Of a DNA stretch of 64,000 nucleotides, positions 1-14,518 are shown in pieces. A program made the position numbers and the translations under genes. Source of the DNA: Strigops habroptila (taxonomy: Eukaryota > Chordata > Aves > Psittaciformes > Psittacidae); NCBI RefSeq assembly GCF_004027225.2, contig NC_044282.2, positions 66,584,225 through 66,648,224 of the forward strand, in the 5' to 3' direction. Under the pieces are notes generated by a model that ran no database searches, was not told where the DNA came from, and saw only the letters and a list, made by a program, of their open reading frames with translations. The stretch's first letter is position 1; every line of letters begins with the position of its first letter.

Positions 1-3000
1 TGCCAGAAAGCCTGTACCAGTTCCAATAGCAAAGCTCAGACCTGTGTGGGGGCATTACCACATACCAGGGAACCCATTTTTCCACAAAGTTGCTACAGCT
101 CGGGCTACAGCTTGCTAAATGGATAGCAAAGGGGTCAACAGCTGGCTAATTTCTCCTAAATGGCCAACAAGGTTTTAAAGCGTGCAGGGTCAGAAAGTCT
201 CTGTCTCCACTGTGCTTCAGAAACACAATGCAACTTGACCTGGTTCTGGATTCACCTTTATTGTATCTGAAGCCCCCAAAATAACATTCTCAAAAAATAC
301 GTAGGACAGTTTTGCATGTGCAAGAACAGTAGTGAGCTACTTAAAAAATTAAGACAATATCATAGGGAATAGAACAGTTTGCAGTTTACTGTATGACACT
401 GCAGCTGTCAAAAATGTAAACCATAGAAACAAAAGTTGAAATGAGAGACGAAAAGCAAATCTAACTGTCTTTGATGACTTCTGAACAATAAGGGGGGTTT
501 CAGAGCTCATGCTGATGTAAACGGGAAGGAAAGAAAAGCCAGTCCCTGGAAATATGACTCAGAAAAAGTCAGGTCCGTTCCCCTCCATAGATTGTTTGTG
601 TAAACAATGGGCATATTTAAACTCAAGTCTCAAAGACAGAGAATGGGAGATTAATACTCTCTACTTCTGTCCTGCCTAATGAGATTGTAAGATCTCTCAT
701 TAATTGTTTGTCCCAGTCATAGCACAGCTGAGACCAGACCTCCTTTGGGGCCCCTCTACTTTATGATGCAATTAATGCACATAACCCTATGCCATTTATA
801 GTTCTCGAACCCCAATGAGTAACATGTGCTGGGATGACGGCTTTTTGTGATCGCCAGTATCTCAATGGCAGCAGGTCTCATTTCAGTCTGCATCTTTTGC
901 ATCTACCTGTTCTGTGTTATAACCCCCTAAGCTCCTGAGTGCTGGAGCTGCTGAAAAGCAAGAGTAAATCAGAGATGCACTAGATAACTCCTCACAGACA
1001 TGCAACAGGCCAACTCTCCCTTATTTTACTTACAAAGGAAGGTTAAGTGGAAAAATGCAAAACCTCAACTGGGCCAGCACTTCTCACTTCAAGGTAAGTG
1101 ACATTTTTTGTCAGTGCAAGGAGGATTTTGCTTAGTCTTTCTGTCCCACCTCACCTTTTCCAAAGCCATTTCTATTTCTCCACTGAAGAGATTTCCAGCC
1201 ACAACTGCTTCATCATTAGATAAATTGCTTCTCTGTGCCAGAAAGATTTCATCCTATGTATTCGTTTATTTAACCCGTGTACCTCCATGAACTAACATCA
1301 TCTTTGCATTTAATAGGCAGTAGTGAGGCATGCAAAATCAAAGCTATGTTCTGCTGAAACTGCAAGATGAAACACAAGAGCATTTCTAACTTCAGGGAGT
1401 TTTGTAGAGAGAAAATAGGAAGTGAAACAACTTTAAAAAATGCACACTTTTCTAATGCATTAAAGCCTTCATTGCTTTTGCCAAAACTTCACTTTTAAGA
1501 AGAACCAGCTGTGGGTTTGATTTCTATGTTTCTCAGCCATAAGTCAATAGAGGATTCAGTAGAGGATTCAATTTTAAAGCACAAGACCTATAACACACAG
1601 TGTGAATCATCTCTTGTCTGCATATAAGATAGAACAGATAGATAACACGCTTAGTGAAAGCTTTATCACCAAGGAAACATATTCATAAGCATTGAATCGA
1701 GCACCTTAACATTTACCACTCACTTTCAAAAAAATGCCAGCTGTAAATAAGTCCATACTCATAACCAGAAATATGTGGTATCTATCACTCATGCCTAGTT
1801 TAAGAATTACTCATCGCCTAAGAGTGGCAACGGGCAAAGCCAATTTGCAAAAGTTCATAGCTTCTGGAGATTTGGACTCTGATCTACCAGAAGTTAATTG
1901 TTTCAGAGAGATAATAATTTTTTGGTAATTATGTCCAACCAATCCATAAGTAACCCCTCACAGAATACGTTTTATCTAGTGCCACTTGCTATTTCCTAAA
2001 GGTCATGGAATCTCTTTTTCTCACCTCAAACGGCTCACCTTTCCTGGGTGCACTATGGGGAAGCATAATTCCAGCAGAGTGGAAATTCAGTCAGCAAATG
2101 AGGCATCGACATAAATATTCATGGGGGAAAAAAACTTTTGAAAAAATGTTGAGAAAAGAGAGTAGGTAAATCACAGCATCCTCGGGAGGCCACTAAGATC
2201 TGCACTGACAATTTACATAGATCTGCTTAAAATTTTGTCTGTAATTTCAGAAGTGTTATCATACTTACCAACTTATCGCCTTCTTGACAGTATTCAGGCA
2301 TCTCTTAGCACTGGACACTTGATGGAGGATGGAACAGTTGCCCAGATGCCATGTGGCACCCCTTTGTCATATCCTTGATTTACAATCTGTGAATCAGCAA
2401 GAGAAATTATTCTCGATTACTCAGGGAAATGCTTATGCCCCACTCAATATACAACAGTTGTTCAGTTTTTGCAATGTGAATTTGACTTCCTAACTAGGAT
2501 TCTTTCTCTACTTTTCAAAGCTGGACCTGATACAAAGGAAAGCCATGGGAGAAGCACACGAATTCACAGGGACCACCTGCATGTACAAGGTTAAGTTTCT
2601 GCACAAGCACTATAAGACACGTTGGATATTATCTCAGGGTAGAGTCCCAGTGGAGTTCAGCACAACTTAATGTGGTAGTGATCCAGTTTCAAGACAAAAG
2701 ATTGCAGGAAAAATTTTAAAAATGCTTGATTATGAACTTGTTTTGCTTGTGGCTGTGGTCACTGATAACACTTCTATTGACCTTGGTAGCAAAAGAAGGA
2801 AGCTGATGCTATGTGCCGTTAGAAAGCCAGCTCTGAAAACACACTATATACTTAAAATATTTGACTCCTTGCAGTTAATCTTACAAAGATGCACATCCAT
2901 AGAGACCTTTGTTTAACAGAAAGTTCTCTGAACTCAATCCATGTCTGGCTCCTGTCTGCTTCCATGAGGCTAAATAGATACAAATGGAGTCATTTGCCAA

Positions 3001-3550
3001 CTCAGGACTCAAATCACCAGGAGTCATCATAATGCCCAGAAGAAACTGAGGCGTAGAATACCAGAATCCAGCAGCAAAACTTGACCATTCAATGAAGAAT
3101 GAGATATAAAGGATTACTTTCAAGTCACTGACCATGAAGAAAAAGAACATCGAATGGTGGGTAATGATGCAATCTTGAACTCTCACACCATATCTCGGTA
3201 AATATTACTGCACTATAATTGAGTTCATCAGGTTCCATGAGTGTGCCTATACTTTTTTCTCCATTTCTGGATGATTTCTATTGGTGTTACGCAAAGGACA
3301 CTACTGTCTACTGGGAGATTGCCTGTGCTAACCTGAAGCATATTCTTTTGAATTGTTTATTTCACCCTTGTTTATAGCTTACCAGGTCTCAGATCCTCCC
3401 TAATGAGGACAGTGACCAGACAGCTAGAACATACATACTTTTTATAAGGACAAAATCAGAAGCAATGTTAAGGTTTCCTTCTTTTCTTTTTCCTCTTCTT
3501 CTCTGTTCTAAAGAAAACCTTTTATTCAACCCTGATGGCATAAAAGAAGG
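1..3550. other. Unique AT-rich non-coding DNA, no gene seen
   Basis: I see no coding exon, RNA gene or recognised repeat. All open frames are shorter than about 105 codons and have no recognisable domain. A 12-13 base motif (TAGAGGATTCAR) is repeated back to back near 1549-1572. It is too short to be more than replication slippage. The composition matches the rest of the window. Confidence 0.6.
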
Positions 3551-3650
3551 TGATGTCATAATTTATGATATTAAACTGGTTACTAAAATGTCATTACACA
3601 AGTGATGTTTTAATTGATGATGTTAAACTGGTTAACAGGAAAGTGTCAAG
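3551..3650. repeat. Imperfect tandem duplication, ~52 bp period
   Basis: The block starting TGATGTCATAATTTATGATA at 3551 recurs at 3603 as TGATGTTTTAATTGATGATG. In both copies it is followed by TTAAACTGGTTA. The offset is 52 bases and the second copy is diverged and slightly shorter. Both copies are AT-rich and contain no coding signal. The simplest reading is an old local slippage duplication. Confidence 0.6.
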
Positions 3651-6600
3651 TGTCACTTTCATGACATAAACTGCCAGTTATGATTATATAATATCAATTA
3701 TTCTTTGGAAAACTGCATTAGATCAGTTAGTTCTGAACCAATGTAGTTGGGGCAGGTTCATATTTTTTTAAACGCTGTTCATCCAGTTCACATTATTAGG
3801 AGTAAAATATACTTTGGATGCAGTTTAGACTTTTATAACTCTCCCCTTGAAACATAATACCTACCTTTCTCATTTGCCCTTTCAGCTGCCGTCAGATCAC
3901 AGTGAGCTAAAAAGAAAGCAGTGAGATAAATTGTATAGCCTTAACTGAGCTTGCCTTGTTCTGCAATCTTATAGAAACCAAACTTCTGAGTTGAAGGTAG
4001 ACAAAAATAACATAACATAATTTTAATAGTAGGTTAAATATAGAACATTAGGATTTGATGACAGGATGTTGGTTTCTATGAGCCCTGCTTTGACGCTCGA
4101 TCTCCTAAAGCTTTAGCGTCCAGCTGTTCTCCAAATTCCTCTAAATCTTATTCAGGCACAGAACCAAAAGAACATATTAATATCCAAAATGCATGTAGCC
4201 AGATCTTAAAAACTTAATCCCTTCTAGGGATAGTTACAAGTAAAAGCAGCAAGTTTAGTTCATATATACTCTCTGGGTCCAACAGGAGTAGGCTGAATCA
4301 CCACTGATGCTGATCTGATCTAGCAAGTTTATAACATTTCCCTAGTCAAAGCTGCATTTTGTTCCTTGCTGTCAGTGACACATCTCTGGCTAACTGGCAA
4401 AGCTATTCAGAGATGCCCTGATAACAAGTTAGATACAGCATAACAGGATGAGATTTTTATGGGAATTTCCCAGCTGTAATCTTATACATATTATAGGAGA
4501 ACAGGTACGCTCACATTAACGAGGGCAAAAGCAACAGGCAGGAATATCTCTTGGTCAAGACTGTTGGATTTATCTGAGTTTAAATAAAAGGATTGCTCCC
4601 TTTAGATCTCCCCTATTTTAAAATGGCAAAAAATTACAATGGAAAGATAAATGATGTACACCAATGCAACCACACTGACCCTGAGAGACAGCAAGGACTC
4701 CAAAGCCAACAAAATTGGCTGCTAAATAAGCCACACTATTACTTTCCTGAACAACTTTGTGCTCAGACCAATGCTACCTTATAATGAAAGCTGGATGTGG
4801 AGGTGACTGTAAGGGCCACACTTCACTCCTTTCCCATACTAACTTTGATCAGCTCAGATGCTGCATTTCATGGCAGTGGTCTTGGAGGTTTGATCAAAGG
4901 AGTTGTGGAAAGTCCCAGGGAGGAGCTGCAAAGAGGCAAGGGAGAAACGTGCTAAGAAATACTCAGAAACACACACGTGATTTTCATTAGGCTTAATGGA
5001 GATGGTGGAAATTAATCTTCAGGGCAAGGCTTTGAAAACTTACCTCATGATTTCATCCATGCAAAAAGAATCTGTTGTCTCCTTTTAAGTCTCTTGTTCT
5101 CTACATGGCTTTGCAAGTAATGAATTTTGGTATTATCCCACTTCCTCCATTTTTTCCACAAGCTTAATGATGATTACTGACCTGAGTTCACTAAAGAAAA
5201 AAAAAAAAAAGAGAAATAAAGAAAATTAGAAAACAGGAAAGAAAGATGCTAAGTATTGATTATCCATATGTACCACGTGTTTTATTACCCATGTATCTCT
5301 AGGTAGCATTCTACTTGTCAGATTTTGGGGACACACCAATTCCATCAGATATCAGATCCTTAATGCAGATGGTCAAATAATGCCACAATTTTGAAGGTTT
5401 ATGCCCTTATACCTGCTATCACATCTCCTCTATCCCAGACATTCTCATTGGAGCCAGTAACTATTCTTCTCTTTTTCCTGACTGGCTATAATTATTTAAA
5501 ATACACTTTCAAGTCAGAGAGAGCTCGCGTCAGGCGTATAAGTGATGCATCATATCACTCTGATTTACATAACAAGTCAGATAACATCTAAGCATTAAAG
5601 TGTGCACACTTGTTGACATGACAGAAGGTTGAAATCCTGTGAGACATCTGCCTCTTAAAAGAAAGATGAGGATAAAAATCCTTTCAAAACCTTAGCAGGT
5701 CAAACCTGCCCATCCATGTAGTTGCTGCATCATGGAAACACACCCATAGCGCATGGTAGTACCGATCAGTCTGCAACAAGGCTCCAGCTTACAAAAGCAA
5801 AATTCCTGCTAACATTTCATTGTAACTGGAAGAAGGCACCCAGACAGTGGTGGGTTTTCTTAAAAGTTATATCATAATTTATAATTGGTTGTTAATTAAT
5901 GTCAGATCACAGTGGAATTCCTATGGAATTGCAGAGTAGAGCCTCTTTAATTACTGGTTTATAATTATAAATCTCACTGGAATGAATAACACAAGAACTG
6001 TAATAAATGATGATGATCTTGGAAGACTTCTTGGACTAATAAAATCTTCATATATGCATCTTAAGCAATTTTAGAAGTCATCTTCATCTGGGGCAGAAAA
6101 CATATTCCATGATGCAGGATTCCCATTCTTGCATTATGCAAGAACAAAGAGAAAAAAAATCTTACATGTTATTTCACAACTAGAGCGGTTACATCTTGTG
6201 AAATGAAAAATACATCTCATGTCTCTTCGCGCTACAGATTGCAATCTGTGTACACTGTGGATCACTAAGGTAAGACCCTTTCCACTGTTACTCTGTGTTT
6301 TTGTCATTCTCTACTGATTTGCCTGGCTGCGAAAGATCCTCTCTGCAATCACATAGAACAGGCCTGCAGCTTCCTGCTCAGGTTGTCACGATCTGTGCTA
6401 TACTTGCATACAAACAAGAATGAGATGATTAGTACTGTGCATGTTCACTGTTAATTAAGGGTACCCACAGCAGCTTGTCCTATGTTCTGCTGCACACATC
6501 TGTACCTCCCTAAACACCCGTGGGTGGAGAATTACAACTATAACAGCTTTACACCAGTACCCTACAGGCCAAAAGCTGATGCAGTATGCATCTTCTGTGG

Positions 6601-7046
6601 AATCTATCCAACCATCTTTTCCTCCTTTCAGTTTAACTTTGGGTTGGCTGAAATAAAACAGAAGTTGGGGTGCCTGCCGCATGGAAAAAGCCCTACAGGA
6701 AGAACTTCCAGTGGAGGAACTCATCTCTGCAACACATACAAGAGGCAGGAGAAGGAGGAGGCAGCTTCCATCACAGCAGGGGACCCCAGGCAGACCTGTG
6801 CACACACATCCTCTGCTCTCAGCCGAAGTCATTCACAAGGAGCCCTTGGACCTTAAGTCTAGAATTTGGTTGAAGGTACTGATTTGAATCCAATAGTTGT
6901 TTTCATAATTGGCTTTACTTTGTTGGTCAGCAGCAGGTCCTGAGCCCCACCAGCTTGTTTATTTGTCCCAACAAGTCCAGTCACTTTCTCTCATTCTCCA
7001 GACTACAGGTTACTGCTTTCAGCCATCATCCTAAGACTTGTTTTTC
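3651..7046. other. Unique non-coding DNA with poly-A tract and TAAT-rich patch
   Basis: No gene is supported. There is a 14-base A run at 5197-5210 within an A/G-rich stretch, with no recognisable SINE or LINE body upstream of it. Around 5860-6000 the sequence is unusually rich in ATTA/TAAT homeodomain cores (see separate entry). Two overlapping open frames of about 125 codons on opposite strands (6455-6856) are shadows of each other and show no protein motif. Confidence 0.55.
5860..6000. promoter_or_regulatory. TAAT-rich patch, possible conserved regulatory element
   Basis: Within about 140 bases there are repeated ATAATT, TTAATTAAT and TTTAATTAC cores, the form bound by homeodomain factors. 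GC content here is lower than in the flanks. Such clusters are typical of vertebrate developmental enhancers, but AT-rich neutral DNA also produces them by chance. No conservation can be judged from one sequence, so this is only a pointer. Confidence 0.15.
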
Positions 7047-7074
7047 CTCCACAAGGACACCTCCACAAGGACAC
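7047..7074. repeat. Perfect 14 bp tandem duplication
   Basis: CTCCACAAGGACAC occurs twice head to tail with no mismatch. An exact copy suggests a recent slippage event. It lies in unique non-coding DNA. Confidence 0.85.
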
Positions 7075-10000
7075 GAGTAACTCGTATGTTGAGCCCCTCC
7101 TCCCCTGCTTCTAACAACATGGTTTTTCTCTATTCCTTGCATTTTCCCCAGTTCTCTCACAGTTCTGTTTCTCTGTGCCTTTGAGGCTGCAGCACTGCGT
7201 TTCTCCCTCTGTCCCACGTACAGCTGTGGGAATCTATAAACCTGCCAATGTGCACTTTGTAAAAACTTGTTGCAGATCTGATGGGTTTAATTTTGCAAGC
7301 CAAGAAACCCGGGCTTACAACGTAATTGATACTAACAAATTGACAGAGGAACTATGGCCCCTACCTAAAAGAAAAGACAATCACAGTGAATTAAAGGTCA
7401 TGGTACAAAGAACTGTGCAGAAGAACACTGGGAAATAAGAACAAATGTAATACAGGCTACAGTGGAGTTAAACCAGAGATGAATTTGACTAAATAAAACA
7501 TAAGAAACCTATTTCCTGTACTAATTACTCTGCTGCTTAGAGAAGTGTAATGTTGGCATCAGCCTTCATACTAAATTGCACCACAAAACCCCAACACTTA
7601 ACAGTGTTTTAGCCTACACATTAAGCAGGCTTTACCAATTCTTATTTTGGCTAGCTGTTGTTTATTTGCTGACAAATTTTCATTGCAGATTTTATCAAGT
7701 GGAAAGATGCTCCTTGAATAGGAGAACTGCTATTCAAGGGCTTTAAGAAGTAACCACACAATATTATTTAATTTTGATTATCCATTTGTTTCTCATTCCA
7801 CTTTCCAAAAGTGTCCCTTTAGTAAATGCAGACCAGCAGTGCCAAGAGGGCCCAAGAGGGCAATTTCCCTACAGTGCTTCCATGAAATACACAGGTTACA
7901 GTCACTAACACAGGCAAAAGGACAGCTCGTTTCTCCTCATTCATTTTGTCGGCAGAACAAAAAAGACGGCACATTAGCAACAGACTTTCATATGGACACT
8001 GGAATTAATCAGACTCAAGTTTGCCTTCCCTTAAATCACAGGGTCATGCAAAGGTGGGGAGAAGAATTTGCAGTTGTACCTTTACAGGACCGCATTCCCA
8101 ATTCTGTCCAACATAACAGAGTCCTAGTGCCTTGGATTGCTGATTATTACAATCACCAACAGACACACGTACATATTCAGGGAAAGTGTTCGAACTCTCA
8201 CATTTGTATTCATTTTACTTTGACTTGACTGGAATCATAAAAGGAATGTGTAAACGAGGAGAGCCTGTTGCTGAAATGAAGTTGAATTTTTTCCCCACAG
8301 AAACTTGGGTTCATGACAGCTTTTTGTTGGGCAGGACATTAGCCTTTTGTAATTTATTGCTTTTAGATTAAATCTGGGGAAACTCAATATTGCAGTTGAA
8401 TGATTAGAGCAATACCCCTCGGAGTAATAAATTTTCTTTGGTGCTGTGCATCTCCCGATCATGTTTCCCTTCTAATTACATTTACATAAATGATATTCTG
8501 CAAAATTAAATTAACATTCAAACCGTTACGCTGGCAAGGAGAGACAAAAATTAGTTACAAACTTACATCCCTAAAAAAACCTAAATGACACCTCGTTCTT
8601 TCCACAAACTGAATCACAGCTATCCCCCAAAGCATCTCACACACAACTGATTACTCTAGTTGGTTAATCATCGACCTAGACACTCTGCTCCCCCTTTCGG
8701 AAGTTTATAGCGTAAGGTCCTGCTTTCCACAGGGTCTCGTTAAAATAGAAGCAATTGGTGACAATCCAAATTTGGTCAGCGAAGTGCTCTATTCAGATCT
8801 AGATTTGATTTCTACAGTTTGGCCACAGCCTTTCCTCAGGGCTTCCCTGTCTTGGCTCCTGCGCATCATTCCTCTAGTAGGGAGCCAGAAGGTGCTTGGC
8901 GAGGCTCCCTGTGAACTTAGACTCAGTGCTGTGCTAGCACCCTCCTGACCAGGCTGAAGAAAGATGCTCTTGCTCTTCATACATCCCCAATGCCACGTTG
9001 GCTGGCTAGCAGCGCCATGCTCTTTCGTGGGCTGCTCTCCAAGTGATGCATGGGCGCTGGGTCTCAGAGCAAGTTTTCACTTGCCAATAGGAGGGACCCT
9101 TATCCTAATGAGGGAAAAAGAGTGCCAGCCTACTGCTGGCTCAGGAAGCCAGTCTTCAAACAGCTTTTCCAACATGTGAAGTTTAAATGGATTGTGATAC
9201 GTAGTATTGATTTGCCTAAGATCTCCTGACTACTCAAGCTATTTTCTCAGCGCTGTATGAGGAATGGTAACTTTTGCAGAGAGAAATTGTTTCGTAAGAC
9301 CTACTTGGACGAGCATTATTTTTCTTGTCCAGTAGAGGATCTGCCCCTTCAGATACTCACCCACTGTAAAGACACAGTACATCCATCTCCTCTCTACTTT
9401 CTTTTGTCTTTTGATGCCATTAAGAAGCCATCAAAATACCTGCACAAAGAACACAGGTCCTATTCTATGAGCATGAGGCACCACTTGATGTTATTTGTTG
9501 ACCATGTGCCCACTGCACTAAAGATCACAATATTTTCATTCAGGAATTTGATTATTGAACCTTTTCCTGCCTTCCTTTATAATGAAGAGGATATACTGCC
9601 AAGTCTCTAGCAATATCAATTCTTATGCAAGTATACTCAAACAATTTTGAGGCATTAGTAACAAAAAAGGAAAATAAAAATCAATATTTATTATATGTCA
9701 CATACGTATATACATATACAGTCACATCTGGCACTAAATCTATCGGCTCTACTGCAAGTGTGTCTATGTGAGTGTGAGCATACTATAAATTGGGCATGTT
9801 TCAATGGGTGAAAACATAGTATCTGGAGAAAAAATTAACATTAAAAAGTCGAAGTTGCTGATTAAATAAAGACTGTGTATATACGATCCTACTTTTCAGT
9901 TTGAAACCTGGACGATTTCAACATTTCAGTTTTTGAAACAAAGTTTGCATTCAGCGATTGAATTTCCCTGTTGAAACACATCAACATTTGCATTTTAGCA

Positions 10001-13000
10001 TATTTCAGTTTACTTGGCAAAGAGATTGCTGGGGTTTTTTCCCAAAAAAGAACGCTGGGCAGCCTGGCATTTGTTTGAGAATCTAATTTAATTTTCCCTA
10101 AACTTCACAGTTTCTGTATTTCTATAGGTCCTACAATAAATACAGTTACTTAGTTGTAGACATAACATTTAGAGACCATATTTTCTCAAAGTGTTTGATT
10201 GCAGTGAGTCATCTGCATGACTGTCCTCTTTCCAGGACTACATTTCATTCCTGTTTCCCTCACCCTGGTAAACGTAACATGCCAAACACTCCAGAATTTC
10301 TGTTAAAGAAGCTCGTCTCATAGCTCTATGGCCCAGGCCCATTAAGAGCCATAATTGAATTCTTTGGCACATGGATTGTCTGGAAAGACCAGGCCAATTT
10401 ATATGTTTAGGACCACATGACAAACATCTGTTTCACTGCAAGGAATGTTAGGGTATAACCACAGGTACTGAACACAAGTCACGTAGGAAATCTTGGTGTA
10501 GGTTCATTAACTGCAACTTCTGGAAAGGACATGACACCCAAACTTCCATTTAATGGAACAGACTCTTAGTCCATGCAAGACTATGATGAACTTTCTGGGA
10601 AATCTGTGAGTCAATGAAAATTCAGAGCAGTCAAAGAGATGGGGAACGTAATAGCACCAGGCCAGCAAGTACATTTGCAACAACAAGGTTATACCACAGA
10701 ATTCAAGAAACCTTTCCCTACTCAAGGACCCCAAACTATAGCTCTAGAAGACAGACCAATATAACTAAAATGCCATAACTAACTTCCACTGCTAGCATTA
10801 AACTTTAATTTACTTTATTTCATGAGTCTTTTATATTATTCCCATTATCACCACCACGGTATTTTTTTTCCAATGCGTTTAAAAACCAGCACAGCTTCAA
10901 GACACATACAAGTGAAGCACAACAAATACGTGTCTGAGAGAGCACTCAGTGAATGATGGGAGACTCCTTGTGATTAAGAAAAGCAGTAAAGAGAATATGT
11001 GAGGCTTCAGCAACATTAACAAGAATTCATGACTACACACAGGTGTAATTCAGATGGCTGAGGTTATCAGATTCCAGATGCATTGGACAGTGTCTGTGAA
11101 TAAGCCAGGACCATCTGCCATCCACAAAGAGAAGATATACATGTGTCTAGAAGCAGGGTTCTTCAAAGCTTTCTGAAAAAGCTCCAAGGTGGGGTTTGAG
11201 CATTTTGAAAGGTTATGTAAAGCAAAGATACTTTATTTATCTCCTGATCCAGGAGACACTGTAGCTCTGAGGAACAGAGAAGGGAAAATCAGAGAAGAAA
11301 TACAACTTTGTCAAAAGGTATCTCAATGACAAACGCAAAGAACACCTGAAGGGATGACTGATAACTTCCTGTTCTTCAGGATAGTTGGAAAATTTTGATT
11401 GTGTTTTATCTCTCAGGAATACCTTGCAAAAGGGGAGATTCAAAATTGCATTTGGAGACCATCAGTAGCAACTAGCATGATTAGGAGCTAATTGTACCAT
11501 AAAGGTCAGGCTAATCTCTGCATATCACAGACTATATTAATAAACACTTGACCACTTCACTACCTCCCTCATTTACCACCCTTTGGCACCTGCTTTGAGC
11601 AAGAACTCAACTGTCCAGGGGATGGGATGGGTGGGGAGTGGCTCCATTTTGGGCTGCTCTTCTCAAAAAGAAGGCTTTTTTTACTCTCCTGGTACCACCC
11701 TCAGGGGCTCGCCAGGACGGGCTACTGTGCCTGTGACGAGCACACCACTGCATGCAGAAGGCATGGCAGAAATTAAGAGGAATTGAAGCTTGCTCTCACA
11801 AGTGCCCATGTTTCTCCACTTCTGCGTTTTCAACTGCCTGATTTTTGTTGTTGTTGATGGTGTTTGAAGATTAAATATTATGTGCAGCAACAGATGTTAG
11901 TGATCTCATTCAGAGTTGAATACCTTTTTACACACGGTTTGGTTGCGCACCAGGGGCCAAGAACTTTGGCTGTAGATAAGCAAAATCAAAATCTCTTTTA
12001 ACTGGCATATTGAGTGCATTGTCTATAAACATTCACATTACGAGAATGAGACAAAATCTGCCAAGGGACATTATTATGTTGTGAAATATATTTGCCCATC
12101 ACAAAAGAATGACTGGAAAAGAGTGAAAAAGTGATTACTGAGCTATGTACCAGTGACCTAAATCAGCTCAAAAGCTCCACTAACTGCAAGCAAACATGAT
12201 CTTGGGGAATAGAATCACAAATATATGTATAGAAAATATCCAAGAAAGAAGCAAAGACATTCTTTGAGGAATAAAGCAAGGAAATACTACAGCTTGGCAG
12301 CTTCTGCCCTGCTTTGATTGGATGGGTGGCAGCTATTAAAGGGTAGTGCCAAAAAGATCAGTGTTAGGCTGGATGGGATTTCCCTAGGAATATGAAAAAC
12401 AACAGCCCAGGAAACAGAAATGCTGTGATACTGATCCATTTTTTTTTCAAGCATTCACAGATTCTTTACTTAAATATTCACAGATCACATCAGAAGGGAA
12501 TCACCAGGAAGATGTCCCAGGAGCTCTTGTTACAACTGAAGTATTTAAGGTTTATATTACTATTGTTAGTAACATGGGAGCTGTGTTCTCTCTGAAACAG
12601 TGAAGGAAGCAGCCTGAGAAGGAAATGCAGGGTTTCAAGGCATGAAGATACAACTTGTGCATCAAACTGCTTTTGATGGATTAAAAACTGGAATCAACTC
12701 ATAAGAAAAAGGCTGCAACTATTTGACTTGACTCAGGGGAAATCTTTGGGAATCTCACACACCTTTGCAAACTCCTTCCAAACAGTAAGAAAAATACATT
12801 TCTTGAAGAAGCAAAGACAAGAAGTAAGAATCTAGTGGTATTAAACAGTATCATAGGAAAAAAACAAGGGAAAACCATAAGGCTTTCTGAATAAAAGCAT
12901 TGGGCTTTCTGAATAATATAGTACACTCAAAGCAACTCCCTACAGATTTGCCAACCTCAGTTCATGCCTACAGGCGCGTTTCTCCCCTTCCATTCCTCTT

Positions 13001-14150
13001 CTCACTTTCAGACAACATGTGAGCTCTGTGAATGTGTGAAAAAAGGAGGGAATAATTATCATTAGTCATAGCTTGAGGTATCTTACCTATTTAGCAGTAA
13101 GTCATCCTGGTGGCCTGGAGGGTCCATCAGGTGTCTTTCTACTGAATTCAGTGAGCTAACAAAAAAGATATTCAAACCAAATCCATGTCTCTTCTTTTTC
13201 AAGAGAACAAGAGAAAGATGACACTCTCTCCTCCCCAAAACCAAACACAAAAGCCACCCAAATCCACACCTATGTTTATATTCACTAGAAGATAGGGATT
13301 TCCTTCCAGACCCCTGTCCCAAATGGGCAGGGGCTCTGCTGTGTCCAAGAGGCAGGATACAGACACCAGAAATGTCTCCATAAATGCCCCAGCTATCTGC
13401 ACAGCCTCAGATGTGCATCACTGTGAACCAGTTGCTAAGCAGGGTAAAGAAAATGTTTTTCCCAGAGGTCTATTGACAAGGACCTGGGAGATACGAGTAG
13501 GTATCATGGAGAGAGTCCCAATGACTTCAAGGTTCATTAAACGCAGTCAGTGTTGTCAGAACTGAGCTGCTGTTATAGACGCAAACGAGGTTTAATGTCA
13601 CAGTGCTGGAGAAGCCCTTTGTGTCTGTTTGGTGTGGAGCACTGTATTATTCTCAGAATCAGAAGCCTGTTCTTTGGCTAGAATAAAAACATTTGATTGT
13701 GTTTTGCTGTAAAAACACTGTGATTTGCTGTACTGTCCATGATTAATGGTGGTCTTTCAAAAAATTGTTTTCCTTTGCGCTGTGTAAATAAAGCTTCTTC
13801 CCAGTGCTGTTGAAATGCTGGCTTTCATTATGCAAAGCAAAGGAGAGGCCGAGAATGCTTTATGATCTTTAGCAAGCACCATGGACATTTCTGAAACATG
13901 AAATAAAAAAATAAGAGCAAGTAGCATTAAAATGTTCTTTGAGCTAATTTCTCTAACCAAAACATGAAAGTTCTTTTTTATTTAGTGTATGTGAACAGTG
14001 TTCAAAGCAAAATAAAAATAATTTTGAAACTGAGTCTTTAATTTTCTGGAATGGAGTCAGAACATTGGAATAGAGTCAAAGTAAAAACTTTTTATGACAA
14101 CTGAATTTGAGTATTGGATTTCTTATTTGATGTGACATCTCATCACAAGA
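7075..14150. other. Unique non-coding DNA, no gene seen
   Basis: Open frames reach 129 codons (7839-8228, plus) and 117 codons (9257-9610, plus), but neither shows a recognisable domain, signal peptide or repeat structure. Lengths like these are expected by chance in a 64 kb AT-rich window. A 13-base duplication (GGCTTTCTGAATA) occurs near 12880-12917. No LINE, LTR or RNA gene was recognised. Confidence 0.55.
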
Positions 14151-14518
14151 TAGAATCATAGAATCATAGAATCGTAAGGGTTGGAAAGGACCTTAAGATC
14201 ATCTAGTTCCAACCCCCCTGCCATGGGCAGGGACACCTTGCCCTAAACCATGTGGCTCAAGGCTCTGTCCAACCTGGCCTTGAACACCGCCAGGGATGGA
14301 GCATCCACAACCTCCCTGGGCAACCCATTCCAGTGCTTCACCACCCTCACTGTAAAGAACTTCTTCCTTATATCTAATCTAAACTTCCTCTGTTTAAGTT
14401 TGAACCCATTACCCCTTGTCCTACCACTACAGTCCCTAAGGAAGAGTCCCTCCCCAGCATCCTTGTAGACCCCCTTCAGATACTGGAAGGCTGCTATGAG
14501 GTCACCACGCAGCCTTCC
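14151..14518 (-). mobile_element. CR1 LINE, 5'-truncated 3' end
   Basis: On the plus strand this begins with repeated AGAATCAT octamers, followed by GGTTGGAAAGGACC and CCCTGCCATGGGCAGGG. Together these are the reverse complement of the avian CR1 3' UTR and its terminal ATTCTATG-type repeats. The element is read on the minus strand. Its 5' truncation falls near 14518, leaving about 370 bases of a roughly 4.5 kb full-length element. Extreme 5' truncation is the normal outcome of CR1 target-primed insertion. An open C-terminal ORF2 fragment is retained, so this copy is among the less decayed in the window. CR1 usually lacks clear target-site duplications, and I see none. Confidence 0.96.

Noticed and set aside
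5197..5210. A14 run as a possible retroposon tail
   Set aside because: No SINE, LINE or processed-transcript body upstream and no target-site duplication.
6455..6873. Several overlapping ~65-125 codon frames on both strands
   Set aside because: They are mutual shadows in a locally GC-richer stretch and carry no motif.
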